Origin: Candidatus Solirubrobacter pratensis
GTDB taxonomy: Bacteria; Actinomycetota; Thermoleophilia; Solirubrobacterales; Solirubrobacteraceae
NCBI RefSeq assembly: GCF_000425945.1
Contig: NZ_KE384481.1
Coordinates: 186,001-250,000, forward strand
Length of the DNA stretch: 64,000 bases
Reading direction: 5' to 3'
The translations under genes were made by a program, and so were the position numbers. Shown in pieces: positions 16,748 through 24,845 of the stretch. Position 1 is the stretch's first letter, and every line of letters starts with the position of its first letter. A model generated the notes under the pieces. That model was given only the letters and a program-made list of their open reading frames with translations. It did not search any database and was not told the DNA's origin.

Positions 16748-17371
16748 GTGCGTCCCACCCTGCTCGCCATCGCCGCGCTGGTGCTGCTCGCCTGCCCGGC
16801 CGCCGCGCGCCCGGTGCAGGACCCGCCGGTCCAGCCGCAGCGGTCGATCGCGCTCGGCAAGCCGTTCTCGCACGGCCGGCTCCTGCACGGCGTGCAACTC
16901 GCCGACTTCGGCGAGGATCACTTCACGTGGGACCCGGTCTACGACGTCTCGCCGAACCGGCCCGACCGCCGGTGGGGCACCGACCGGCTCGTGAGCCTGC
17001 TGCTGCGCGTCTTCCACGCGTACCGGACCGAGCACGACAGCGTGCAGCGGGTCGGCGTGATGGACCTCTCGCGCCCGCATGGCGGCCCGTTCGGGCGCAA
17101 GTACGGCGGGCTCGGCCACGCCTCGCACCAGAACGGGCTCGACGCCGACGTCCTGTACCCGCGCAAGGACGGGCTGGAGCTCCGCGCGTTCAAGCCGTCG
17201 CAGGTCGACCGGGCGCTCGCGCAGGATCTGGTCGACCGCTTCGTCGCGGCCGGAGCGCAGAAGATCTTCGTCGGCCCGCACCTCGACCTGCACGGCCCGC
17301 GCAACGTCGTGGTCCCGCTCATCTACCACGACGACCACATGCACGTGCGCATCGCCAACGTGCGGCGTTAG
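16748..17371 (+). CDS. MepA-like exported peptidoglycan endopeptidase
   Basis: The mature part has the murein endopeptidase MepA (peptidase M74, LAS metallopeptidase) pattern: GGPFGRKYGGLGHASHQNGLDADVLYPR in two adjoining stretches, with the zinc-binding His/Asp, and the C-terminal HxH in YHDDHMHVRIA. MepA cuts cross-links between peptide stems of murein. From GTG 16748 the protein starts MRPTLLAIAALVLLACPAAARP, a clean signal sequence whose LLAC may also serve as a lipobox. An upstream TTG at 16730 would add six polar residues and overlap the divergent ATG, so it is less likely. About 207 aa. Confidence 0.8.
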   Translation: MRPTLLAIAALVLLACPAAARPVQDPPVQPQRSIALGKPFSHGRLLHGVQLADFGEDHFTWDPVYDVSPNRPDRRWGTDRLVSLLLRVFHAYRTEHDSVQRVGVMDLSRPHGGPFGRKYGGLGHASHQNGLDADVLYPRKDGLELRAFKPSQVDRALAQDLVDRFVAAGAQKIFVGPHLDLHGPRNVVVPLIYHDDHMHVRIANVRR

Positions 17372-17402
17372 TGTTTCGTGCTCATTCCATCAAGGGGGAA
17401 GG

Positions 17403-18362
17403 GTGAAAGGACGTTCCGCCGCCACGGCACTCGCGGCCGCGGCGCTCGCCGCCGGCTCGTATGCCGTCGGCGTCAACCAGCACGCCCAGCCGGCGACCGC
17501 CGCGCAGTCGGCTCCGGTCGACCTGTGGCAGACCTACCAGCAGGTGCTCAAGCGCGCCCGCTACGTCGACCTGACGCACACGATCACGCCCAACATGCCG
17601 GTCTGGAAGGGCTTCGGCCCGGCGACGTTCGGGCCCACAGTCGACCCCGCGACCGGCCAGCCGTACACGTACGCGAAGGACGGCTTCGAGGCGACGAAGT
17701 ACACGATCGCGACCGACCAGTTCGGCACCCAGCTCGACCCGCCGGCGCACTGGGCGCCCGAGTACCCGGGCATCGACGAGCTGCCGGCGACCTACGCGGT
17801 GCGGCCGCTGGTCGTGATCTCGATCGTGCCGCAGGTCAAGAAGGACCCGAAGTACGCGCTGAAGGTCTCCGACATCCAGGCGTGGGAGAAGAAGAACGGC
17901 CGCATCCCCGAGGGCTCGGTCGTGATGGTGCGCAGCGACTGGTCGAAGAAGTGGACCGACGACCCCGCGAAGGCGAAGGCGCTGGCCGCCGATCCGGTCT
18001 TCCCCGGCGTGTCGCTGGACGCCATCAAGTTCCTCCAGCTCAAGCGCCACATCCTCTTCCACGGCCATGAGCCGCTGGACACGGACACGACGCCGACGCT
18101 CGAGGGCGAGTCCTGGCTGATGCACCACGGCTACACGCAGGCGGAAGGAGTCGCCAACCTCGACAAGGTGCCGCAGACCGGCTGCCTGATCTCGATCGGC
18201 TACCCGAAGTTCAAGGGCGGCCTCGGCGGCTACGCGCGCTACATCGCGATCTGCCCGCCCGGCGCGCCGAGCGGGACGAAGATCTCGGGCTCCGACGCCC
18301 CGCTGCGCAAGTACTCCAAGAACCTGCACTGGGACACGGCGAAGGGCTACCGCGTCCGCTGA
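17403..18362 (+). CDS. Exported cyclase-family (kynurenine formamidase-like) protein with altered metal motif
   Basis: This 319-aa protein starts with GTG after AGGGGGAAGG and has an N-terminal export signal ending near QPATAA. The rest matches the cyclase/formamidase fold (PF04199): YVDLTHTITPNMPVWKGFGP, the central DQFGTQLDPPAHW, IPEGSVVMVRSDW and LKRHILFHGHEPLDTD. Canonical members have HxGTHxDxPxH, whose histidines bind zinc. Here the first two histidines are Asp and Gln while the later Asp and His remain. It may use another metal geometry or have lost hydrolase activity. Substrate unknown; location outside the membrane. Confidence 0.8.
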   Translation: MKGRSAATALAAAALAAGSYAVGVNQHAQPATAAQSAPVDLWQTYQQVLKRARYVDLTHTITPNMPVWKGFGPATFGPTVDPATGQPYTYAKDGFEATKYTIATDQFGTQLDPPAHWAPEYPGIDELPATYAVRPLVVISIVPQVKKDPKYALKVSDIQAWEKKNGRIPEGSVVMVRSDWSKKWTDDPAKAKALAADPVFPGVSLDAIKFLQLKRHILFHGHEPLDTDTTPTLEGESWLMHHGYTQAEGVANLDKVPQTGCLISIGYPKFKGGLGGYARYIAICPPGAPSGTKISGSDAPLRKYSKNLHWDTAKGYRVR

Positions 18363-18369
18363 GATCGCC

Positions 18370-18393
18370 GGGCGCCGCCGCGAGGCGGCGCCC
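18370..18393. terminator. Bidirectional terminator hairpin with GNRA loop
   Basis: A perfect 10-bp stem (GGGCGCCGCC 18370-18379, GGCGGCGCCC 18384-18393) is closed by a GCGA tetraloop. It lies in the 36-bp gap between the convergent cyclase and acyl-CoA dehydrogenase genes. No U-tract follows, as is common in high-GC actinobacteria. Confidence 0.75.
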
Positions 18394-18398
18394 CGCCC

Positions 18399-19589
18399 TC
18401 AGACCTTGTTGCGGGCGATCAGCTTGCGCCCGATGACCATCCGCTGGATCTCCGACGTGCCTTCGCCGATCAGCAGCAGCGGCGCGTCGCGGTAGAGCCG
18501 CTCGATCTCGTACTCCTTCGAATAGCCGTAGCCGCCGTGGATCCGGAAGGCGTCCTCGACGACCTCCTTGCCGGTCTCGGACGCGAACAGCTTCGCCATC
18601 CCCGCCTCGACGTCTGAGCGCTCGCCCGCGTCCTTCAGGCGCGCCGCCTTGAGCATCAACAGCCGCGCGGCCTCGACCTTGGTCGCCATGTCGGCGAGCT
18701 TGAACTGGATCGCCTGGTGCTCGGCGATCGGCTTGCCGAACGTGTAGCGCTCCTGCGCGTACTTCAGGCCCAGCTCCAGCGCGCGCTGCGCGATCCCGAC
18801 GCCGCGCGCGGCGACGTTCACGCGCCCGACCTCGAGCGCGTCCATCATCTGCGCGAAGCCCTTGTTGAGGCCGGCCTGCTCGCCGCCGAGGATCATGTTC
18901 GCCGGGCAGCGGTAGCCGTCGAAGACCAGCTCGGTCGACTCGACGCCCTTGTAGCCGAGCTTCTTGATCTTCGGCGGGACTGTCAGGCCCGGGTTCTCCG
19001 ACGCGCCCGGCTCCTTCTCGGCGATCAAGCACGTGAGCCCGCGATGCGCAGGCTGCGCATCGCGGTCGGTCCGCATCAGCACGAACACCACGCCCGAGAG
19101 CAGGCCGTTGGTGACCCACATCTTGGAGCCGTTGAGGACGTACTCGTCGCCGTCCTTGGTCGCGCTGGCCTTGATCGCCGCGACGTCGGAGCCCAGCTCC
19201 GGCTCGGACATGCTGAACGCCGCCCGCAGCTCGCCGGTGGCCATCCTCGGCAGCAGCCGCTCGCGCTGCTCCTCGGTGCCGAACTTCATCAGCAGATACG
19301 ACCCGATGAAGTGCGTGTTGACGATCCCGGAGATCGAGATCCAGCCACGCGAGAGCTCCTCCACGATCATCGCGTACGTCGTGAGGTCGAGCTCCATCCC
19401 GCCGTACTGCTCGGGGATCGTTACCCCGAAGAGCCCCAGCTCGCGCATCTGCGCGACGATAGGCTCCGGGAACTCGTCGGCCGAGTCATAGTGCTCGGCC
19501 TGCGGGATGATCTGCTCGTCGACGAACTGGCGGACCATCTCGATGATCGCCTTCTGCTCGTCGGTCCTCTGGTCTAGCGCGACGGCCAT
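18399..19589 (-). CDS. Acyl-CoA dehydrogenase
   Basis: This 396-aa protein has the normal length and three domains of acyl-CoA dehydrogenases: a helical N-domain, a middle beta-domain with AFSMSEPELGSDVAAIKASA and W/T flavin contacts in GSKMWVTNG, and a C-terminal helical domain with YAQERYTFGKPIAEHQAIQ, DAFRIHGGYGYSKEYEIERLYRD and the catalytic Glu in GEGTSEIQRMVIGR. It oxidises acyl-CoA at the alpha-beta bond using FAD and passes electrons to ETF. Chain length cannot be judged. It is divergent from an acyl-CoA synthetase, so the pair may activate and desaturate the same acid. The start has a leaderless-type promoter. Confidence 0.93.
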   Translation of the reverse strand: MAVALDQRTDEQKAIIEMVRQFVDEQIIPQAEHYDSADEFPEPIVAQMRELGLFGVTIPEQYGGMELDLTTYAMIVEELSRGWISISGIVNTHFIGSYLLMKFGTEEQRERLLPRMATGELRAAFSMSEPELGSDVAAIKASATKDGDEYVLNGSKMWVTNGLLSGVVFVLMRTDRDAQPAHRGLTCLIAEKEPGASENPGLTVPPKIKKLGYKGVESTELVFDGYRCPANMILGGEQAGLNKGFAQMMDALEVGRVNVAARGVGIAQRALELGLKYAQERYTFGKPIAEHQAIQFKLADMATKVEAARLLMLKAARLKDAGERSDVEAGMAKLFASETGKEVVEDAFRIHGGYGYSKEYEIERLYRDAPLLLIGEGTSEIQRMVIGRKLIARNKV

Positions 19590-19601
19590 CGATCCAGAAT
19601 A
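19590..19601 (-). promoter_or_regulatory. Leaderless promoter -10 of the acyl-CoA dehydrogenase gene
   Basis: On the minus strand TATTCT (19601-19596) is followed by 6 nt and the ATG at 19589. The whole gap to the divergent GTG at 19607 is only 17 bp, leaving no room for two ordinary leaders. Confidence 0.55.
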
Positions 19602-19606
19602 TCCCT

Positions 19607-21034
19607 GTGAACTTCACCCGTGATGCGATTGAGGCCGCGCCGCCCGGCCGGCGCGCGCTCGTCGAGCTGCGCCGCGACGGCACCCGGCGGGAGTGGACGT
19701 TCGGCGAGGTCGCGGCCGCCGCGGCGGCGCTCGCGGGGCGGCTGCACGCGCTGGGGGTGCGCCGCGGCGACGTCGTGCTGACGCTCGTCGGCACGCGGGC
19801 CGAGTGGGCCCTGACGATGCTCGCCTGCTTTCGCCAGGGCTACGTCGTGCTGCCGTGCACCGAGCAGCTGCGGCCCAAGGACCTGCGGCTGCGGCTCGAG
19901 GTCGCCCGGCCGCGGCTCGTCGTCGCCGACGAGCGCAACCGCACCGCGCTGCAGGAGGCCGGCTGGGCGGGCGACACCCTGTGGGCGCCGTTCGAGGACG
20001 CGACCGCGGTCGCGGTCGCGCCCGCCGATCTGAGCCCCGGCGACCCGTGCATGGTCATCTTCACGTCGGGCACGTCGGGCGAGCCGAAGGCGGCCGTCCA
20101 CGGCCAGCGCTACCTCCCCGGCCAGCGGCTGCAGGCCGAGCACTGGCTCGCGCCGCGCGACGGCGAGCTGGTCTGGTGCACGGCCGCCGCCGGCTGGTCG
20201 AAGTCCGCCCGCAACGCGTTCATCGCGCCGTGGCTGCGCGGCGCCGCCGCGCTCCTGCACGACGCGCGCTTCGACCCGCACGAGCGGCTGGAGATCATCG
20301 AGCGCGAGCGCGTCGACGTGCTCTGCATGGCGCCGACGGAGTACCGCGTGATCGCCAAGCGCGCGACGCTGCGCCCGCTGGGCTCGCTGCGCGGCGCGGT
20401 CGCCGCCGGCGAGGCGCTCAATCCCGAGGTGCTGCACGCCTGGCACGAGGCGACCGGCCTGTGGATCCGCGACGGCTACGGGCAGACGGAGACCGGCCAG
20501 CTGACCGGCGCGCCCGAAGGCGAGACTCCACGTCCCGGATCGATGGGGCGGCCGCTGCCCGGCGTGGCGCTCGAGGTGGTCGACGGCGAGCTCGTGCTCA
20601 CCGACCCGGCGACCGACCCGACGTTCTTCGTCCATTACGCAGGCGCGCCGCCGCACGAAGGTCCGTGGCGGACCGGCGACCGCGTGCAGGCCGACGAGGA
20701 CGGATTCCTCTACTTCGAGGGCCGCACCGACGACGTGATCATCTCCGCGGGCTACCGCATCGGCCCGTTCGAGGTCGAGTCGGCGCTGGTCGCGCACGCC
20801 GCCGTGGACGAGGCGGCGGTCGTCGCCGCGCCCGACGACGAGCGCGGCTCGGTCGTGCGCGCCGTCGTCGTCCTGCGCGACGGCTTCGCGCCCTCCGACG
20901 CGCTCGCGCGCGAGCTGCAGGATCACGTCAAGGCGCAGACGGCGCCGTACAAGTACCCGCGCGTCGTCGACTTCATCGACGAGCTGCCCAAGACGGCGTC
21001 GGGCAAGATCCGCCGCGCCGCCCTGCGCGGCTAA
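19607..21034 (+). CDS. AMP-forming acyl-CoA synthetase
   Basis: This 475-aa protein shows the adenylate-forming motifs in order: P-loop FTSGTSGEPKA (152-162), the A5 motif DGYGQTETG, A7 WRTGDRV, the A8 hinge EGRTDDVIISAGYRIGP and the catalytic A10 Lys in LPKTASGKIRRAALRG near the end. It activates a carboxylic acid with ATP and CoA, giving acyl-CoA, AMP and PPi. It is closest in style to the medium-chain/butyryl-CoA synthetase group (AGWSKSARNAFIAPWLRGA), though the chain length is a guess. It is divergent from the acyl-CoA dehydrogenase by 17 bp and starts at GTG without a Shine-Dalgarno. The 3' end overlaps the convergent gene by 4 bp. Confidence 0.92.
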   Translation: MNFTRDAIEAAPPGRRALVELRRDGTRREWTFGEVAAAAAALAGRLHALGVRRGDVVLTLVGTRAEWALTMLACFRQGYVVLPCTEQLRPKDLRLRLEVARPRLVVADERNRTALQEAGWAGDTLWAPFEDATAVAVAPADLSPGDPCMVIFTSGTSGEPKAAVHGQRYLPGQRLQAEHWLAPRDGELVWCTAAAGWSKSARNAFIAPWLRGAAALLHDARFDPHERLEIIERERVDVLCMAPTEYRVIAKRATLRPLGSLRGAVAAGEALNPEVLHAWHEATGLWIRDGYGQTETGQLTGAPEGETPRPGSMGRPLPGVALEVVDGELVLTDPATDPTFFVHYAGAPPHEGPWRTGDRVQADEDGFLYFEGRTDDVIISAGYRIGPFEVESALVAHAAVDEAAVVAAPDDERGSVVRAVVVLRDGFAPSDALARELQDHVKAQTAPYKYPRVVDFIDELPKTASGKIRRAALRG

Positions 21035-21822
21035 TCGACGAGGTCGCGCAGGACGCGGTCGACGGCGAAGCTCGGCGCCAGCGGGTCGAGCTCGGGGATC
21101 TCGAAGCGGCGCACGTCGGCGACGATCTCCGGCTCCTGGTCGAGGATCGCGACGGCGCGCGAGGGGTCGAGCCGGACGAGGCGCAGGCGGGCCTCCTGAC
21201 GCAGGTCGCGTTCGAACGGCGGCTCGTCCTCGGGCTGCTGGTCCACGAACGCGTCCAGCACCGCCTTGAAGCGCTTCGGGAAGCCGAGCCCGTCGAGCAG
21301 CTCGTCGTCGTGCGCGCGCAGCAGCTCGGCGAGCCGCAGCCAGTCGGCGAAGCGCTCGAGCTCGACGGGCGTCGCGGGCGCGCAGGCCGGCTCGAGCTCG
21401 AGCCAGGTCGCGGCCACGGTCCTCGTCTTCGGCAGTCCCGCGGCCGCCTGCGTCCACGCCTCCAGCATCTCGACCTCGACCGCCTGCCCGTTCCAGCAGC
21501 GCTCGATGCGCTCGAGCACCTGCGACGTGAGCGCGCGCGTCTCGTCGTCGTCGCCCTCGAGCACGGCGAGCAGGCGCACCGCCTCGCGCGGGTCGAGCTC
21601 GTCGCACAGGCGGTGCAGGCCGTCGCCGAGTGCGTCCCAGTCGGTGTCCTCGCGCAGCAGCGGGCGGGCGCGGGTGCCGTCCCCCCCGCCCTCGCGTGAG
21701 AGCGCGAGCGCCGCGCCGTCGACGCCGCAGTGCTTGAGGAAGCGGCGGCGCAGCTCGACGTCGCGCGCCAGTTCGGCGATCACGAGGTCGCGCCAGCTCG
21801 GGTGCACCCACGTGACCCTCAT
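21031..21822 (-). CDS. Helical partner protein of the STAND NTPase (263 aa)
   Basis: The protein begins MRVTWVHPSWRDLVIAELARD and is Leu/Asp/Glu/Arg-rich and almost all helical, without signal peptide, membrane span or recognised catalytic motif. HPSWRDL resembles the stretch that follows the NTPase module in some single-chain STAND proteins, which suggests that this gene is the split-off C-terminal sensor/repeat part of the upstream protein. The ATG overlaps the stop of the NTPase gene as ATGA, so the two are co-translated and probably work as a complex. Function otherwise unknown. Confidence 0.7.
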   Translation of the reverse strand: MRVTWVHPSWRDLVIAELARDVELRRRFLKHCGVDGAALALSREGGGDGTRARPLLREDTDWDALGDGLHRLCDELDPREAVRLLAVLEGDDDETRALTSQVLERIERCWNGQAVEVEMLEAWTQAAAGLPKTRTVAATWLELEPACAPATPVELERFADWLRLAELLRAHDDELLDGLGFPKRFKAVLDAFVDQQPEDEPPFERDLRQEARLRLVRLDPSRAVAILDQEPEIVADVRRFEIPELDPLAPSFAVDRVLRDLVD

Positions 21823-23231
21823 CGCAGCACCCGGACGAAGTGATCGGTGAGGCGGTCCACGAGGTCGACGGGCGCGCGCGAGAGCCCGTGGCCGGCGTGC
21901 CGGCGCAGCGCCGCCGCCAGGTCGCGCTCGGCGACCGGGCCGGGCGGCGAGTCGAGCATCGCCAGCAGCAGCTCGCGGTGCTCGTCGGCGAGCGCCGCGT
22001 AGGAGGTCGCCATCGCCTGCGTCGGCTCGCCCAGCTCGGCGTCGACCGCCGCGGCGACGTCGACGTCGCCGGGCAGCCGGCGCAGCCGGCCGGAGACGAA
22101 GCGGCGGATGCGCTCGGGCGTGAAATGCGGGTGCGCGACGATCGCCTCCCCGTGCTCGTAGACCAGCCGCCGCTGCGCGGGCGTGAGCTCGGCGGCGCAC
22201 GCGTGGCGGTAGAGGATCAGCGTCTTCTCCGGCGGGCTCAGCTCGGCGGCGTCGACGTGCACGGCGGCCGGGTCCGGGAAGCGCTCGCCGCCGCGTTCTC
22301 GATGGATCCGGCGCAGGCCGGCGTGCAGCGGCGCGGGGCGCGACGTCCACACGAGCCAGTGGTGCGTGTCGGTCAGCCGCAGGGCGCGGTCCAGCTCGCG
22401 CGCCCAGTGGTCGGCGGCGTCCGGGCGGTACTCGGTCGAGCCGAACGCGTCGTCGGCGATGAACAGCTGCGGGCGCGTCGGGGTCGCGAGCCGGAACAGC
22501 TCCTCCGGCCGCATGCACTCGTGAACCTCCCAGCCGTCGCTGAGGAGCGCCAGCCCGAGCATCCGCGCAATCGCCGTCTTGCCCATCTCCGGCGGCCCGG
22601 TGAGGACGGCGAAGGCATGCCGGCGCAAGGTCGCCAGGCTGCGGGCGTAGGCCTCGGTCGGGACGAACACCGGGGCGAGCGCGAGGGCGGCGTCGAGATC
22701 GAGCGTGGAGCGCTCCAGCGCGTCCGCGTCCAGACGCGCTCGCGGATCGCCGACCGACAGCGCCGACGGCAGGTCGAGCCGCAGGGCCGGGTGGCGCTCG
22801 ATCGCCGCCATCAGCTCGGCCTCGCCGAAGACGACGTGCTCGACGCCCTCGTGCAGCATGCCGAGGTGGAACTGGACCTCGGAGTCGTCGAGCTCCTCCG
22901 GCGTCGCGTTGACGAACGTCAGCAGCGAGCCGGCGCTCGCGATCCGGGGCTCGAGCGCCTGACCGGAGCGCTTCAGCCGCCGGCGGCGCGCGCCGTGGCC
23001 GCCGCTGAGCCAGAGGCAGCGGACGATCACCGGCGCCGGGAGCGTGCGGCCGTTCACGACGAGCGGCTCGCGGGACACGAACCCGCGATGGCGGTCCGCG
23101 TCCCCTTCCCACGCGGTCTCGGGGGTTCCGGCCTCGAGACGCAGGACCGAGGCGCAGAGACGCTCGAACTGCAGCCAACCGAACGCCGACAAGCTGGGCA
23201 CCTGCCAAGTGTGCCGTGTCACCGGCCCCAT
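21819..23231 (-). CDS. nSTAND3-type NTPase with a nuclease-fold-like N-terminal domain
   Basis: The 470-aa protein has a Walker A VLTGPPEMGKTAIARML (212-219 core), a Walker B LFIADDAFGS (~256-265) and a sensor-like LVWTSR, the layout of the nSTAND3 P-loop family. Residues ~15-110 (SAFGWLQFERLCASVL...WEGDADRHRGF...VIVRCLWLSG...LLTFVNA) recall the restriction-endonuclease-like domain often fused to nSTAND3, but the Lys expected in the (Q/E)xK motif is Arg-Cys, so nuclease activity is doubtful. STAND NTPases oligomerise on sensing a trigger, and many act in anti-phage defence. ATG 23231 follows AGGTGG; longer starts reach 23324. Confidence 0.72.
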   Translation of the reverse strand: MGPVTRHTWQVPSLSAFGWLQFERLCASVLRLEAGTPETAWEGDADRHRGFVSREPLVVNGRTLPAPVIVRCLWLSGGHGARRRRLKRSGQALEPRIASAGSLLTFVNATPEELDDSEVQFHLGMLHEGVEHVVFGEAELMAAIERHPALRLDLPSALSVGDPRARLDADALERSTLDLDAALALAPVFVPTEAYARSLATLRRHAFAVLTGPPEMGKTAIARMLGLALLSDGWEVHECMRPEELFRLATPTRPQLFIADDAFGSTEYRPDAADHWARELDRALRLTDTHHWLVWTSRPAPLHAGLRRIHRERGGERFPDPAAVHVDAAELSPPEKTLILYRHACAAELTPAQRRLVYEHGEAIVAHPHFTPERIRRFVSGRLRRLPGDVDVAAAVDAELGEPTQAMATSYAALADEHRELLLAMLDSPPGPVAERDLAAALRRHAGHGLSRAPVDLVDRLTDHFVRVLR

Positions 23232-23344
23232 CGCCACCTGCTCGTGACGCCTTGAGTGGTCAGCGGCGAGACCTCCGGAGGTTGGGATTCCGCTGCGCCG
23301 GGGATGCGGTGGCCGCTCATCCATCCCCGGTCATCGGAGCGCGC

Positions 23345-24822
23345 ATGCCCGTAGGTCGGTCGTTCCCCGCTGTCGCCGCAGCCGCCGTCGCCCTTGCCGT
23401 CGCGGGGCCGCCCGGAGCATCCGCCGCGGCGTGTCCGGCGGGCGCGCAGTGCGGCGCCGTCTCAGTGCCTCTCGACCATTCAGACGCGACGCGCGGCACC
23501 CTGTCCGTCGCGTACTCGCGGGTGCCTGCGACCGGGCAGCGCACGGGCACCATCGTGCTACTCGCCGGCGGCCCCGGGCAGGCCGCGATCCCGTTGACGA
23601 AGGACCTCGCGAAGCTGTTGAAGCCGCTGCGCGCGTCATATGACCTCGTGTTCGTCGACCAGCGCGTGCTCGGCGCGCCCCGTGTGCTGGCCGAGGTCTG
23701 CCACCCCGGCGCGTGCTCGCAGACGGTCCGCGACCCGTCCGCGGCGCTGCCGAGGCGGCCGGCCGGCTGCAGCGCGGCGCCTTGAAGGGACCGTTCGTGA
23801 CCGGCTCGGGCAAGGTGACGACCGAGCGCGTGACGGAGTCGCTGCTCTTCAACGCGCTGGCCGCCGGCGACCTCGATCCGGTGACGCGCGCGATGCTGCC
23901 GGGCGCGATCGCCTCGCTCGCCGACGGCGACGCCGCCCCGCTCCTGCACATCGCCGCGCTCGCCGGCTCCGCCGGCGAGGACGACGGCGACATCAACGCC
24001 GCGCGCCTGCTCGCGACGACCTGCATCGAGGGGCGCATGCCGTGGTCGCCCGACTCGCCGGTCGCGTCGCGCGCGGCGGCGCTGAAGGCCTACGCCGGCG
24101 GTCTCGGCCCGGCGCCGTTCGCGCCCTTCCGGCCGGCGACCGTGCTCGAGAGCTCGGCCGCCTCGCTGTGCGCCGCGTGGCCGGCGACGCCGGCGCCGCA
24201 GGGCGTCGCGAGCCAAGGCCCGGACGTGCCCGTGCTCGTGCTCTCCGGCCGCGAGGACCTGCGCACGCCGACCGAGGACGCGCGCCGCACGGCGGCGCAG
24301 TACCCGCACGCGCAGGTGCTGACGATCCCCGAGGCCGGGCACTCGGTCCTGACCACCGAGCCGACCGGGTGCGCGCTCGACGGCATGGTCGCGTTCCTCG
24401 CCGGCCGGCCGTTGCAGCAGTGCTCGCAGCGCCGCGACGGCAAGGCGCTCGCCAAGCTCGGGATCGCGTCGCCGTACCTGCCCGCGAGCATCTCCGGCCT
24501 GAAGCCGACGCGAGTCGGCGGGCTGCCGGGACGCACGCTCACGGCGGTCGCGCTGACGGTCGCGGGCGTCGTCGGCGACATCGTGGTGACCAGCGCGAGA
24601 ACGATGCGCGTCCCGGGCCTGCGCGCCGGTTACGCGCGGGTGTCGCGGCACGCGGTCACGCTCGCCGGCGTCGAGTGGTTCCGCGGCGTGCGCGTGTCCG
24701 GCACGCTGTCGGGGCCGGCGAAGGGAACCTTGACCGTCAGCGGCCCGAACGCGGCGGCGGGGACGATCACGCTCTCCGGCCGCACGGCCGCGGGCACGCT
24801 CGGAGGCCGCGCGATCCGCTGA
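23345..24822 (+). pseudogene. Decayed exported S33/TAP-like alpha/beta hydrolase
   Basis: Compared with the intact paralogue directly downstream, this copy has a signal peptide and the first strand region (TGTIVLLAGGPGQAAIPL...YDLVFVDQR). It then jumps directly to the segment equivalent to residue ~205 of the paralogue. About 100 residues are missing, including the GxSxG nucleophile. At ~23745 the frame shifts, and the remaining lid and C-terminal parts (LLATTCIEGRMPWSPDS, LVLSGREDLRTP, EAGHSVLTT and a beta-rich tail) continue in another frame to 24822. With no nucleophile and a broken frame it cannot be an active hydrolase. Confidence 0.85.
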
Positions 24823-24829
24823 GCGGCAC

Positions 24830-24845
24830 TAGGGTGGCGCGCATG
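24830..24845 (+). promoter_or_regulatory. Leaderless-type promoter -10 of the intact S33 hydrolase gene
   Basis: TAGGGT (24830-24835) lies 7 nt before the ATG at 24843 in the 20-bp gap after the pseudogene. It fits the pattern seen at other genes of the window, with one extra base. Confidence 0.4.

Noticed and set aside
21699-23255. Plus-strand frames opposite the STAND-NTPase genes
   Set aside because: Shadows of the minus-strand genes; no start signals or recognisable motifs.
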